The notes: generated by a model not told the origin, from the sequence alone. DNA of 64,000 nt from Patiria pectinifera (GCA_029964075.1 CM057141.1:15004001-15068000), one strand, 5' to 3'; positions 11,420 through 21,280 are shown, numbered from the stretch's first letter. Made by a program: numbers and translations.

Positions 11420-11835
11420 TTAACCCTAACTCCCTAGGCCTTTTTGCTAGGATGTAGCCTCAATCCTACAAAATCCTCCAATTGGCCTCATGGAAAAAAT
11501 AGCATATAGCCTGAATCCTGCAAATTCCTCCATTATTTCTTGAATATGGTCCATGGAGGGGTGACCACTGCCTGAATCCTGCAAAATCCTCCGGCTATGA
11601 CTGTCAATAGGCTGAGGCAGAGGCAATGACATCGTGGAGCAGTGCGGAGGATTTCAAGTATAATCAAGGACTAATTTATGCTAGGCTGAGCACAAACAAC
11701 ACAAGGTCCGGCTCAAGACCTTGACACAGTGCGTCCTCCGAAATCAGCAACGCACTTTTGCCATGTAACCTCAATCCTGCCAATTCCTCCAATTTGCTAA
11801 AAGGATTTTGGAGGATTTGGGATGGTTATGGTTAA
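11420..11835 (+). mobile_element. piggyBac-like TTAA MITE, copy B
   Basis: Starts TTAACCCTAACTCCCTAGG and ends GGTTATGGTTAA, about 416 bp. The interior holds several copies of an AATCCTGCAAAATCCTCC word in both orientations, plus a GGTCCGGCTCAAGACCTTGACAC block. It is close to copy C (inverted) over its whole length. It lies just beyond the donor of CEP192 exon 11882-12099. Confidence 0.88.
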
Positions 11836-11881
11836 TATTGACAAGAGTTTTTGAAACATTACACTTATATTTCTTACAAAC

Positions 11882-12099
11882 CTGACATCCCCTTCGCTGG
11901 TATTCTCCCCAGCAGTCAAGTGGGCTGGAGTAGCGTGCTTAGAGATGACCTGTGGTTGGACTGGAACCAACGTCCCCTCCGATGTCCCATTGGTCTTTGT
12001 CTTCTTGGATCTGTGCGCTGGGCGTACGGCATCCCCTACCCCCATCAGCTCAATGCGCGTCTTGTGGCTGCTCTTGGCCACAGTGCCTTTGTCGCTGCT
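11882..12099 (-). CDS. CEP192: CEP192 homologue, linker exon
   Basis: Encodes about 72 residues of basic, Ser/Thr-rich, low-complexity sequence beginning SSDKGTVAKSSHKTRIELMG and ending near GENTSEGDV. The acceptor is TTTCCTCCTTGACAACAG and the donor GTCAG|GTTTGT. It starts in phase 0 and ends with two nucleotides (AG), completed by the next exon. Vertebrate CEP192 has a comparable poorly conserved linker between the PRxxGxYxQxWD strand and the last beta-sandwich. Identity is low, so this exon is supported mainly by its position, its splice sites and its phase. Expected residues between the WDLE exon and this one (a short HP...QL.G strand) were not found, so a small exon is probably missing. 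Confidence 0.75.
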
Positions 12100-12332
12100 C
12101 TGTTGTCAAGGAGGAAACAAAACACTTATTTTCTTGGCTCCCTTTGTTCATTTCTCACAGGAGATCCTGATTCTCATGTCAGACTCAATCGAAAGTACAT
12201 GTACTGTAGTAAAATACATTAATGATGATTTCGCTTGTGTTAGACCATGAAATTCAATGAACAGATTCCACGTGTTTCAAAAAGTGTTAGGGTTAATGTT
12301 GTCTATTTGGAGTGCACTGGGGATAGTGGAAG

Positions 12333-12584
12333 TATCCACTCCGTTCACAAGTACCCCCTCACCGGCAAAGAAAACACAGTTGGGGGTGACCGACTGACGC
12401 CATCTTGCTAGACTGCAATTCTGCCGCGACGCGCGGCCGTACCACTGCGTGTACATAGTACAAATCCCCTGGTGCACGTGTGTCACACACAAGGAATGGC
12501 GCGCGTCGACCAGCTAAATGTCCTGTCCATGGGACGTCGTTGCTAGGTAAAAGGACGCCCTCTTTCGTTGGCGCACGGAGCCCA
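12333..12584 (+). repeat. 250-bp dispersed repeat, copy 1
   Basis: Direct copy of 16169-16416, about 85-90% alike by eye. Shared words are CCGTTCACAAGTACCCCCTC, GCGTGTACATAGTACA, CAGCTAAATGTCC and CATGGGACGTCGTTGCTAGG. GC-rich compared with its surroundings and not coding. No terminal inverted repeat or A-tail is evident. Both copies are in CEP192 introns; family unknown. Confidence 0.8.
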
Positions 12585-12736
12585 TTTAGTAGGTTAGTGT
12601 GATATTTTTTCCACAAAAACCAAAGCCCAATTGTCAATATAAGTGTGCTTTTTTTTTTTACAGCAAAAGGTCCATTTATTCATAATGAAAGACGAAAGTT
12701 TGTTTTCATCACATACATGCTGTAATATCATTCGAG

Positions 12737-13422
12737 CTCATCTTTATCAAGTCTAAGCAAAGTCTGAGTCTAAAGTGAAGAAAAAATACAGGAGTATCAA
12801 AATCCAGTATAGAAAATTCACGTCCCCAAAAAGTGCTGAGGAAATTCTTCCGACAAATTTGAACTATGAGCAAATAACTACATATCAGTATGCATAGACT
12901 GGACGTTCTATTTTTCCGAGGCGAAGCCGAGGGAAAGTAGAATGCTCCATGGATCACCGAGGGAGGCTAGTTTTTATCAAGTCTAAGCACAGTCCGAGTC
13001 TAAAGTGAATAAATAACACAGGAGTATCAAAATCCAGTATAGAAAATTCCCCTCCCCAAAAAATGCTGAGGAAATTCTTCGGACAATTTTGATCTATGAG
13101 CAAATAACTACATATCAGTATGCATAGACTGGACGTTCTATTTTCCCGAGGCGAAGCCGAGGGAAAATAGAATGCTCCATGGATCACCGAGGGAGGCTAG
13201 TTTTTATCAAGTCTAAGCACAGTCCGAGTCTAAAGTGAATAAATAACACAGGAGTATCAAAATCCAGTATAGAAAATTCCCCTCCCCCAAAAAATGCTGA
13301 GGAAATTCTTTGGACAATTTCGATCTATGAGCAAATAACTACATATCAGTATGCATAGACTGGACGTTCTATTTTTCGCCTCGGGAAAATAGAATGCTCC
13401 ATGGATCACCGAGGGAGGCTAG
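12737..13422 (+). repeat. Tandem triplication, 230-bp unit
   Basis: Three head-to-tail units, each starting near TATCAAGTCTAAGCA and ending ATCACCGAGGGAGGCTAG (ends at 12970, 13200 and 13422, so periods 230 and 222). Each contains an imperfect palindrome around CCGAGGCGAAGCCGAGGGAA. The third unit has lost most of that palindrome. It lies in the intron between CEP192 exons 14466-14525 and 11882-12099. Paired minus-strand open frames of about 80 codons here simply reflect the duplication. Confidence 0.92.
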
Positions 13423-13793
13423 TTTTACTTCACCACGAAGCATTCAGCATTTGTTTTATAACACTTCACCCACAGATTCTGCTTTGTTTTAATATTTTAA
13501 GTTATTTAAATCTGAACACGGTTAAAATATACTTCAATTTCAGTACAAAATTGGTGGGAAATGTATTTCTCTCTTCCAAACCACCCCTTTACGAAACGTT
13601 TTAACCCAACTCTGTGGCGCGCCGTCTAAGAAACAATACGCGCCATGGGTATAGTACTTTGGTTGCTAATGGTTTACTACTTTGGTTGCTATGGGTATAG
13701 TACTTTTGGCCGTGCACAGAAAGATAGCAAAAATACAAAGTAACATGTGACTCGCTCTCGGCCAATCAAGACACATAATCTGTGGGTGAGGTG

Positions 13794-13948
13794 TTATGGA
13801 GTACCGAAGTGAATACGTCACGCGCACAAAATGTGTGTAAAAGACATTAAGTGCTTGATTCAGCCTGTGAACCAACACGCGCGCATACTCCATTCGTTTG
13901 CACTACATTTTCTGGTTCTAAATGACGTCACACTTCGGTACTCCATAA
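13794..13948. mobile_element. Short MITE with perfect 18-bp TIRs
   Basis: TTATGGAGTACCGAAGTG at 13794-13811 is exactly mirrored at 13931-13948. The element is 155 bp and non-coding, and the TACGTCA / TGACGTCA words inside the ends extend the symmetry. TTA/TAA ends suggest a 2-3 bp target duplication. Superfamily not assigned. Confidence 0.75.
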
Positions 13949-14465
13949 TCCAACATACAACTATCACTGCTTTACACATGAACGCAAAAGGAGGCGCGTG
14001 CTTCTAGTTTCCTCTTTCATACTGCCTAACATTAGCTTTATCATGCGTTTCGAACAGTATGCTCTGCCCGTCGTCAGAGAATGAGGGATTCCAACGATGA
14101 TGCGATGTTTCAAGGATTGTTGCAGTGAGGCGTGAGAAGGATGCAAACTGGTGAAGCTCGGAACCGGTGAAGCTGAGAAGGATGCAAGTTGACTGAGGGA
14201 CGCTGGATGATCACAAGGGCGTGTCAGTACATAGTGTCACTGTTCCTCATTCTCCTGTTCGAAACGCTGTTCGAAACATTCTCCTGTTCGAAACGTTGAG
14301 TCCCTCCGGTTCTTTTCAGAACCACACATACTCACAAAAGAGATATATTCACATGGTACTACCGCAAACTTATCTTGTCTTAGTATCTTTCCAGTATGCA
14401 AACCTTCAAATCTCATATTAGCTTTATCAATGATATGAATCATGTTGGGAGACTTCCCTGCATAC

Positions 14466-14525
14466 CTCAAGATCCCAGTACTGTGAATAGGCACCCTCAT
14501 CTCTAGGAATAAACTCCAGATGAAC
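14466..14525 (-). CDS. CEP192: CEP192 homologue, 60-nt microexon
   Basis: Twenty codons between acceptor CTGTTTGATTGAACTAG and donor GAG|GTATGC, phase 0 at both ends. It encodes a segment containing FIPRDEGAYSQYWDLE. Vertebrate CEP192 has the strand F.PR..G.Y.Q.WD.E at exactly this point, directly after the SSxAPxYVK/ATYxAFR segment. The match includes the Pro-Arg, Gly, Tyr, Gln, Trp-Asp and Glu positions. The exon is too short for open-frame searches and was found by looking for this expected strand. It joins exon 15329-15498 in phase. Confidence 0.88.
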
Positions 14526-14749
14526 CTAGTTCAATCAAACAGAAATCAAACCAATGATGACTTTGTGACGATAAAAGTAACAACGTAAGACGGGAGGAAA
14601 GCTTGTATCCACTGGTCTCAACTAAAAGCACTAGTTGTGGCTGATGAACCATCAAAGAATCCTGTACTTACATATATGCATTCCACTTTAGCTCTGTTCA
14701 GTGATAGGAAACATTTAAAACCTGTGGTTTTTGTTGCAACTCTACTAAG

Positions 14750-15253
14750 GGTGACCGTAAGGTCATGGCCAAATTCTGCTAAATGCACTTCAAAAATCTG
14801 TCAGATTTATCAAAAATCTGCCAAATTCCCCAGAATTACTCGAAATGCACTATAAACACTTAAAATCACATGCAGATGTTGTAGTATTGCCTTAATTAAG
14901 GTTCAAATTACATTATAAATAATCTTAAGTCCATAAAGATGTTATGAAATTGCGTAAATTTCAGGAAAAAAGCGGTTGCATCACGACAAAGTCCGGTTCC
15001 CAGTGAACCTCGGCACGTAGACCAGCCAACATGTCCCATTATGCAAGGGTTTGTTTGAAAAGATTGAAGCTTTTTTAAACAAATGTACCATTTTGTTCAA
15101 AGTTGCTATGTTTTTCTGTCAAATAACCATTTTTGCAGAATTCTGCCAGAAATCTGCCAAAAAATTCCATTCTGTCAAATTTTCTGTCAAACTTGTTTTT
15201 TTTTAACAAAAAAATCTGTCAAATTTAGCCGAAAATCGGCTAAAACGGTCACC
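14750..15253. mobile_element. Possible MITE with GGTGACCGT ends
   Basis: GGTGACCGT at 14750-14758 is mirrored at 15245-15253. The interior carries many CTGTCAAATTT / CTGCCAAATTC words near both ends. Intronic in CEP192, between exons 15329-15498 and 14466-14525. The TIR is short, so the boundaries are tentative. Confidence 0.45.
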
Positions 15254-15328
15254 ATGACAGTACTCTCCATTTTTGAGATTTCTTTGTGGAAATCTGTTCC
15301 TTTGTCTCAGAGCGTTACAAATACTCAC

Positions 15329-15498
15329 CGCAATATTCTGCCCAGGCTCCAGACTTCCAAACTGGCGTGTGAAGCGGAAGGCCGAGTATGTTGCCCTGTA
15401 GACCTCACCGCTAGCTTGCTTGACGTAGGTAGGAGCAAATGAAGACAAGCACCACTGACGAGCTTGGCAGGTCTTATTCTGAAACTCTAGCGTGGCCT
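15329..15498 (-). CDS. CEP192: CEP192 homologue, SSFAPTYVK exon
   Basis: Encodes ATLEFQNKTCQARQWCLSSF followed by APTYVKQASGEVYRATYSAF and then GSLEPGQNIA. The words SS(F/L)AP.YVK...SG.V.RATY.AFR are a strongly conserved part of the CEP192 C-terminal region and are the best single identifier of this gene. It is an N-terminal portion of a PapD/MSP-like domain. Acceptor at 15498 (CTCTACCAACCAACAG) is chosen because it supplies the two nucleotides needed after the single G left by exon 17405-17603; an alternative acceptor at 15533 breaks the phase. Donor GCG|GTGAGT. Ends in phase 0. Confidence 0.93.
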
Positions 15499-15573
15499 CT
15501 GTTGGTTGGTAGAGGGATACGGAAGGTAGACTGCTGAGGGGAATTGACTTCAACAATATCAATCGTCTTTAAT

Positions 15574-15990
15574 TTAACCCTAACCATCCCAAAATCCTCC
15601 AAAATCCTTTTTGCAAATTGGAGGGATTTGCAGGATTGAGGTTACATGGCAAAAGTGCGTTGCTGATTTCGGAGTACGCACTGTGTCAAGGTCTGGGGCC
15701 GGACCTTGTGTTGTTTATGCTCAGCCGTGCATAAATTTAGTCCTTGACTGTACTTGAAATCCTCCGTACTGCTTTAGGATGTCACTGCCTCTGCCTCAAC
15801 CTATTGACAGTCATAGCCGGAGGATTTTGCAGGATTCAGGCAGTGGTCACCTCTCCACGGACCATATTCAAGAAATAATGGAGGAATTTGCAGGATTGAG
15901 GCTTTATGCTATTTTTCCATGAGGTCAATTGGAGGATTTTGCAGGATTGAGGCTACATCCTAGCAAAAAGGCCTAGGGAGTTAGGGTTAA
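15574..15990 (-). mobile_element. piggyBac-like TTAA MITE, copy C
   Basis: Inverted relative to copies A and B. It runs from TTAACCCTAACCATCCC to GGGAGTTAGGGTTAA, with TTAA intact at both ends (15574-15577 and 15987-15990), about 417 bp. The best-preserved copy in the window. It lies within the CEP192 intron 15499-17404. Confidence 0.9.
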
Positions 15991-16168
15991 ATATGACAGG
16001 AGAACCATGCTAGTGTGTGGTAAACGTTTCCCCCTTCCAGTACCAACTAAAAAAAACACGTAAGAAAGCACAATGTTTCTCTCCAAAAAAGGGTAAAAAA
16101 AAGTCAGGGTGGCAACATTTGGTCTGGTGAGCATTTATGTACATCCTTGCATTCTGATGAATTGTGTG

Positions 16169-16416
16169 TATCCGCTCCGTTCACAAGTACCCCCTCCCTG
16201 GCAAAGAAAGTACAGTTGGGGTGACCGACCGACGCCATCTTGCCTGAATGCAATTTTGACGCAACGCGCGGTACCACTGCGTGTACATAGTACAGATCCT
16301 CTGGTGTACGTGCGTCACACACAAGGAACGGTGCGCGTCAACCAGCTAAATGTCCCGCCCATGGGACGTCGTTGCTAGGTAAAAGGGCGCCCTCTTTTGT
16401 TGGCGCACCGAGCCCA
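16169..16416 (+). repeat. 250-bp dispersed repeat, copy 2
   Basis: Direct relative of 12333-12584 with scattered substitutions and small indels. GC-rich and non-coding. The flanks differ between copies, so it is a dispersed unit, not part of a larger duplication. Confidence 0.8.
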
Positions 16417-16560
16417 CAGAAAATGATTGTTTTTCCCCTGCCAAAATTTTAATAAAGATTAAGGGAAATGTGCGCCAAAATACAAGGTGCGCTCAGATTA
16501 CAAGTTAACAGTGCAGAGTATCAACAAATCAACAGTCCACTCCAGTTGCCAAGAAACCCT

Positions 16561-17389
16561 TCAACCCTAACTCCCTACTGTCTTTTACTAAGCACTGGAC
16601 CAAGTCCGCCAAAATCCATCAATCACACTGCTTCCAATGCATGCTTTGCTTTAGGCCTCCAGGCTCAAGTCCATCATACTCCATCAATATTTAGTCGGTA
16701 ATCCTTACTTTTAGGACCTCGTTCCTATACAGGAAGGGAAAGACTCACCAAAACAGTTGACTAAATGACACTCAAAATTGACATTCTGATATTTCTTGAC
16801 ACATCTGAACAATTGGCAGTGACACCTTCTTGAATATCAGCAGGTTTAATTTTGTGGAAAGAGGGCAGGGCTTTGATTTATGCGGGTAATTAACGGGTAA
16901 AAGACGACGATGACAACCAGAAAACAGACTCAGAAACCAAGATGGCAAATGTGAAAGCTCGATGCAATGAAAGCTCAATGCAATGAAAGCTCGATGCTGA
17001 TTGGCTGATAAAATATAAACATCATATATATATTTTAGCAGCCAATCAGCATCAGGCTTACATTATGTAGGGCTTTCACTCATGTTGTGAGAACTACAAC
17101 ATGCACAAGTGACTGCAAAAAAAAGTAGGAAAGTCACATTTTCTTTGAAAGTGCTTTCAAAATTACAAATATGAGTTTACATGAAGAAAAAAGACTGCGT
17201 TAACCTGCACAAGTCACTTTGGTAATGGACAGTCATCTGCAGAAGTCAGTTTTGAAAAGAACTCGTAAAAAATAGGTGTCCTAAAGATAAGGATTACCAT
17301 TTAGTCAAACCAGGCCTGCAGGACCAAGTCCCGCAAAATCCACCAAAAGGGGGGATGGATTTTGTTGGAGTTGGGGAGGTTAGGCTTAA
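16561..17389. mobile_element. Longer TTAA-type element with nested inverted repeats
   Basis: The left end TCAACCCTAACTCCCTA resembles the left end of the TTAA MITEs, and the right end GGTTAGGCTTAA resembles their right end. A word GGACCAAGTCC...CAAAATCCA occurs near both ends (about 16603 and 17320). An inner inverted repeat pairs GGTAATCCTTACTTTTAGGA (about 16697) with its complement near 17278. A small hairpin MITE sits inside. Likely a related piggyBac-type non-autonomous element, possibly composite. Confidence 0.55.
16951..17079. mobile_element. Small hairpin MITE with GTGAAAGC ends
   Basis: GTGAAAGCTC at 16951 mirrors GGGCTTTCAC ending at 17079. The core arms GATGCTGATTGGCTG (16993-17007) and 17039-17053 are exactly complementary and continue into AT-rich arms. 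The left arm has three tandem copies of a GAAAGCTCGATGCAAT-type word. 129 bp, non-coding. Confidence 0.75.
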
Positions 17390-17404
17390 ACAATGAATGA
17401 CTAC

Positions 17405-17603
17405 CTGATGTGCTTCCAACTTTGGTGCTGGGAAATCGGACCACTTTGGAGAGAAGCTTAACCGGAGATGTGCCATCAGTCCGAGTTGATACCATTGAGG
17501 TGTCTGGGGTGACAGGTTGATCTGGGAGGGACTGCATGTTACGCATTGAGGGGACAATGGAAGTGTCCATTCCAAAGTCCTCTCGGATTTGAACTTTGAC
17601 CTC
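17405..17603 (-). CDS. CEP192: CEP192 homologue, KVQIRED exon
   Basis: Opens after a strong acceptor (TTGCCTTTTCTTTTCACAG) with EVKVQIREDFG and continues through a Ser/Thr/Pro-rich linker to VVRFPSTKVGSTS. Vertebrate CEP192 has K.VKVQIRED right after its PWSG strand, then a linker, then a .ITFP.T..G strand; all three are present in order. Donor CATCAG|GTAGTC. It starts in phase 0 and leaves one nucleotide, completed by exon 15329-15498. Two long overlapping open frames cover this exon; only the one reading EVKVQIRED is coding, and its extension past 17405 is intron. Confidence 0.92.
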
Positions 17604-17713
17604 CTGTGAAAAGAAAAGGCAATTTTGTCTTCCATTAGGAAGGGGGCCAATGTCTTCACGATTATGGGGTGATGGGTTGGTCTCAATCAAAACTGGAAAT
17701 CAAGCCTATACTC

Positions 17714-18079
17714 AATTCGGGCGATTCACAATGCAGTGCGCCACCAAGAGTTTGCCATGGAGAGTCAACTTTTCAAGTTTACAGTCGACAAAATATGGCC
17801 CATTTGAATGAGTGTTAGTAGACACTTCAGCTAATTTGTTATAGATTGGGGCATAGCGTTCTGCCGCCCTACCAAAAATCACCACATTGATAAAAAGAAA
17901 AGAAAAGGGCAAACATAAACTCGAATCATAAGCTTACGAAACTATTCACCGCATAAAACGAACAATTTCAATTGTCCTGCGCTGCGAAATTTGTCGACCA
18001 TCTCCCACAATGCACTGGGAAAAATTAACTCTCTGTGGCTAACTACTGGTGGCGCTATGCATTGTGAATCACCTAAATT
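17714..18079. mobile_element. 370-bp MITE, GGGCGATTCACAATGCAG family, copy 2
   Basis: From AATTCGGGCGATTCACAATG to GTGAATCACCTAAATT, with the same long inverted ends and internal sequence as the copies at 5761 and 60566. Intronic in CEP192, about 110 bp upstream of the acceptor of exon 17405-17603 on the minus strand. Confidence 0.88.
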
Positions 18080-18396
18080 GTCTGTACTTTATGGGGAATG
18101 TGGATTTAACAGGACCAGGAATCATTACAAGTTTCACAGCCAAAAGCGACATTCACTAACAAATTCTACACAGTGTTCTCTGGCAAAAGTTTTCCACAGC
18201 ATGCACAACTTCTTTGCATTGAGATTTGACACATTACAGGGTGGCAACCCCTCAGTAACCTCACATTAATTTCAAAAGAGGGATAAACACTTCAAAAATC
18301 TGTGTAAAAATAACAACCCTACCGAGTATGAAAATGCATTAAGAATGTTTTTTAAAACTTCAGCTGTTTTTATAAGTCAAGTACTGTCTTCCTAAG

Positions 18397-18550
18397 TTAA
18401 AGGGAAGATACAACATTTGCAAACATCAAAAAACGAAATGATCAAATTATCACAAAATACCTTACTTAATTGTTAGGGAATGACAGTCTTAATCATCATT
18501 TAAAATCATGGCTCTTGGTGTGCTGACATTTTCAAGAAAAACTAATTTTT
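18397..18550 (+). repeat. Dispersed repeat, TTAAAGGGAAGATACAAC family, copy 1
   Basis: Matches 61225-61372 in direct orientation: both begin TTAAAGGGAA(G/T)ATACAAC and share CATTTGCAAA, AAATACCTTACT, GACAGTCT and ATTTTCAAGAAAA. The two copies diverge where the palindrome at 18551 begins. Possibly one end of a longer element. Confidence 0.7.
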
Positions 18551-18580
18551 TCCAACGCTGGTCGGCCGACCAGCGTTGGA
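18551..18580. repeat. Perfect 30-bp palindrome without spacer
   Basis: The half-arm TCCAACGCTGGTCGG is followed immediately by its exact complement. Short T/A-rich flanks extend the symmetry imperfectly. It abuts the dispersed repeat at 18397-18550, and may be the junction of two inverted copies of an element end. Confidence 0.92.
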
Positions 18581-19008
18581 GAAAACTTGCTTTTTTTAAA
18601 AAACTGTTCCTAAGTTTTCATATTTAGTTATTCTGACTTTTCTTTACAACTGATTACACATCTGTGAAGGGGTACAAGCCTGCTAGACTGATTCTCTGAC
18701 CTTACAATTCCCCAGGTGTATTAATTGTTCTGTTTCATTTTAAGTGGAGTCACGGAACCAGACTACAAGAGCATGATAGGTTTTCTTGGTTTTTCCAGCA
18801 TCTACAAGCCCAAAACTTGAAACAAGTCAGTTTAACAATATTTGCTATAACATACTAATCCTCCAAATCCATTCATTTCTGAAAATTACAGCAAAAGCAA
18901 ATGCTGTACATTCCTTTTAACAAATTAACCGATAGCCAACATGCACCCTGATTGCAGGAAGAATTAGCAAGGAACAATTCAGAAAATACTATTTGAATTT
19001 TGCAGTAC

Positions 19009-19180
19009 CTTCTGCCGTCCATCACACACCACCAGAATGGTTCCACTCCAAGGCAACTGCACCCCTTTAGACCGAATGGAAGGGTTACAGCTAACCAATA
19101 TGTACAACTGTTTGGCAGACTCCACCACTCCAGCTGCAGGGGTGACAATTAGGCAGTCTGGAGTGTGCATTGTTTCAAAC
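19009..19180 (-). CDS. CEP192: CEP192 homologue, PWSG exon (most upstream exon seen)
   Basis: Encodes FETMHTPDCLIVTPAAGVVE..., then LYILVSCNPS and LPWSGTILVVCDGRQK. Vertebrate CEP192 has a RFE....CL.VTP.HG.V...S.L.ILV..N segment followed by FPWSG.I...CD.GQK, in the same order and spacing. It is a PapD/MSP-like domain. Acceptor CTTTGCCTTTGCAG, donor AAG|GTACTG. The first nucleotide completes a codon from an exon not visible here, and the exon ends in phase 0 into EVKVQIRED. From this exon to the stop, about 393 residues are encoded, against roughly 2,500 in the full human protein. The upstream majority of the gene, including the Aurora A and PLK1 binding region, is not in the visible sequence. 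Confidence 0.93.
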
Positions 19181-19192
19181 CTGCAAAGGCAA

Positions 19193-19556
19193 AGAAAACC
19201 CTCAATTATAAATAAATAAAAAAGCAAGATCTTACCACTGCTCTACACGACTTCTAAAACTACATCATGTCGATTTATTGGTTTAAAACATAATTTAAAA
19301 AAAAGTCTTGCATTTGAAACATAGTAACAGAACATATATTATACCCATGCCACCCCCCCCCCAAAAATGATTAAAATTAAAAATTATTTCTCCCATGGCT
19401 TCAAATAATTTATTGCCAAAGATTCCAATCCAGCTACTTCCGTCTGATTTCGGGACATCAATTGACAAAGCAGAGCTTGCCTTTCACAAGACCTCCTGAG
19501 ATTCCGTGAACAAAGCCTTTCAAAACTGTTGTACAGCAAACCTAAGTTAACCATAC
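19193..19556. other. Stretch between CEP192 exon and the satellite
   Basis: AT-rich intronic sequence with a C run at about 19353. A minus-strand stretch at about 19385-19530 stays open and reads YNSFERLCSRNLRRSC... but shows no resemblance to the expected upstream CEP192 strand, so it is not called. Confidence 0.45.
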
Positions 19557-21280
19557 CCTTCAACGTTTTCCATAGCCATAAAAAAAAGTCAGTTTTTCAC
19601 CCAAAAATCCAAATTCACAAAAATTGCTGAAAAGTTCACATGAGGCACCTAGAGGCCAGAATTGAATTCCCTGAAAAGTTCAACTCATTGCATTAAGTAT
19701 CCAGTGAGAAAAGAAAACTTTTTGATTTTTTACAAAATGCCCCGAAAACTTCAACGTTTTCCATAGCCGGCATCATCGAAAAAGTAAGTTTTTCACCCAA
19801 AAATCAAGCTTCAACAAATTTGCTCACAAGTTCACACGAGGTGCCTAGAGGCCAGAATTGAATTCCTTAAAGAGTTCAACTCATTACATTTGGTGTCCAG
19901 TGAGAAAAGAAAACTTTTTGATCGTTTACAAAATGCCCCCTAAAATTCAACGTTTTCCATAGCCGGCTTTATCCAAAAAGTCAGTTTTTCACCCAAAAAT
20001 ACAACTTCACCAAAATTGCTCAAAAGTTCACACGAGGTGCCTAGAGGCCAGAATTGAATTCCCTGAAGAGTTCAACTCATTACATTCAGTATCCAGTGAG
20101 AAAAGAACAATTTTAGATTTTTTACAAAATGCCCCAAAACTTCAACGTTTTCCATAGCCGACATCATCGAAAAAGTCAGTTTTTGACCCAAAAATTCGAC
20201 TTCATCAAATTTGCTCGAAAGTTCACACGAGGTGCCTAAAGACCAGAATTGAATTCCCTGAAGAGTTCAACTCATTACATTCAGTATCCAGTGAGAAAAG
20301 AACAATTTTAGATTTGTTACAAAATGCCCCAAAACTTCAACGTTTTCCATAGCCGGCATTATTGAAAAAGTCAGTTTTTGACCCAAAAATCCGACTTCAT
20401 CAAATTTGCTCAAAAGTTCACACGAGGTGCCTAGAGGCCAGAATTGAATTCCCTGAAGAGTTCAACTCATTACATTCAGTATCCAGTGAGAAAAGAACAA
20501 TTTTAGATTTTTTACAAAATGCCCCAAAACTTCAACGTTTTCCATAGCCGGCATCATCGAAAAAGTCAGTTTTTGACCCAAAAATCCATCTTCACAAAAT
20601 TTGCTCAAAAGTTCACACGAGGTGCCTAGAGGCCAGAATTGAATTCCCTGAAGAGTTCAACTCATTACATTTAGTATCCAGTGAGAAAAGATTTTTTACA
20701 AAATGCCCCAAAACTTCAACGTTTTCCATAGCCGGCATCATCGAAAAAGTCAGTTTTTGACCCAAAAATCCATCTTCACAAAATTTGCTCAAAAGTTCAC
20801 ACGAGGTGCCTAGAGGCCAGAATTGAATTCCCTGAAGAGTTCAACTCATTACATTCAGTATCCAGTGAGAAAAGAACAATTTTAGATTTTTACAAAATGC
20901 CCCAAAACTTCAACGTTTTCCATATCCGGCATCATCGAAAAAGTCAGTTTTTGACCCAAAAATCCGACTTCATCAAATTTGCTCAAAAGTTCACACGAGG
21001 TGCCTAGAGGCCAGAATTGAATTCCCTGAAGAGTTCAACTCATTACATTCAGTATCCAGTGAGAAAAGAACAATTTTAGATTTTTTACAAAATGCCCAAA
21101 AACTTCAACGTTTTCCATAGCCGACATCATCGAAAAAGTCAGTTTTTGACCCAAAAATTCGACTTCATCAAATTTGCTCGAAAGTTCACACGAGGTGCCT
21201 AGAGGCCAGAATTGAATTCCCTGAAGAGTTCAACTCATTACATTCAGTATCCAGTGAGAAAAGAACAATTTTAGATTTTT

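Noticed and set aside
13964..14146. Minus-strand frame beginning MHPSHASLQQS as the missing CEP192 HP...QL.G exon
   Set aside because: A loose resemblance only. The reading frame does not fit the phase 0 boundary at the available acceptor, and the key words recur in a local repeat at about 14175.
11420..15990. Interstitial telomere repeats (CCCTAA / TTAGGG words)
   Set aside because: Each occurs once, at the terminus of a TTAA-flanked MITE, and is not tandem.
17294..17686. 130-codon minus-strand frame overlapping the KVQIRED exon
   Set aside because: Out of frame with the conserved residues; a shadow of the real exon.
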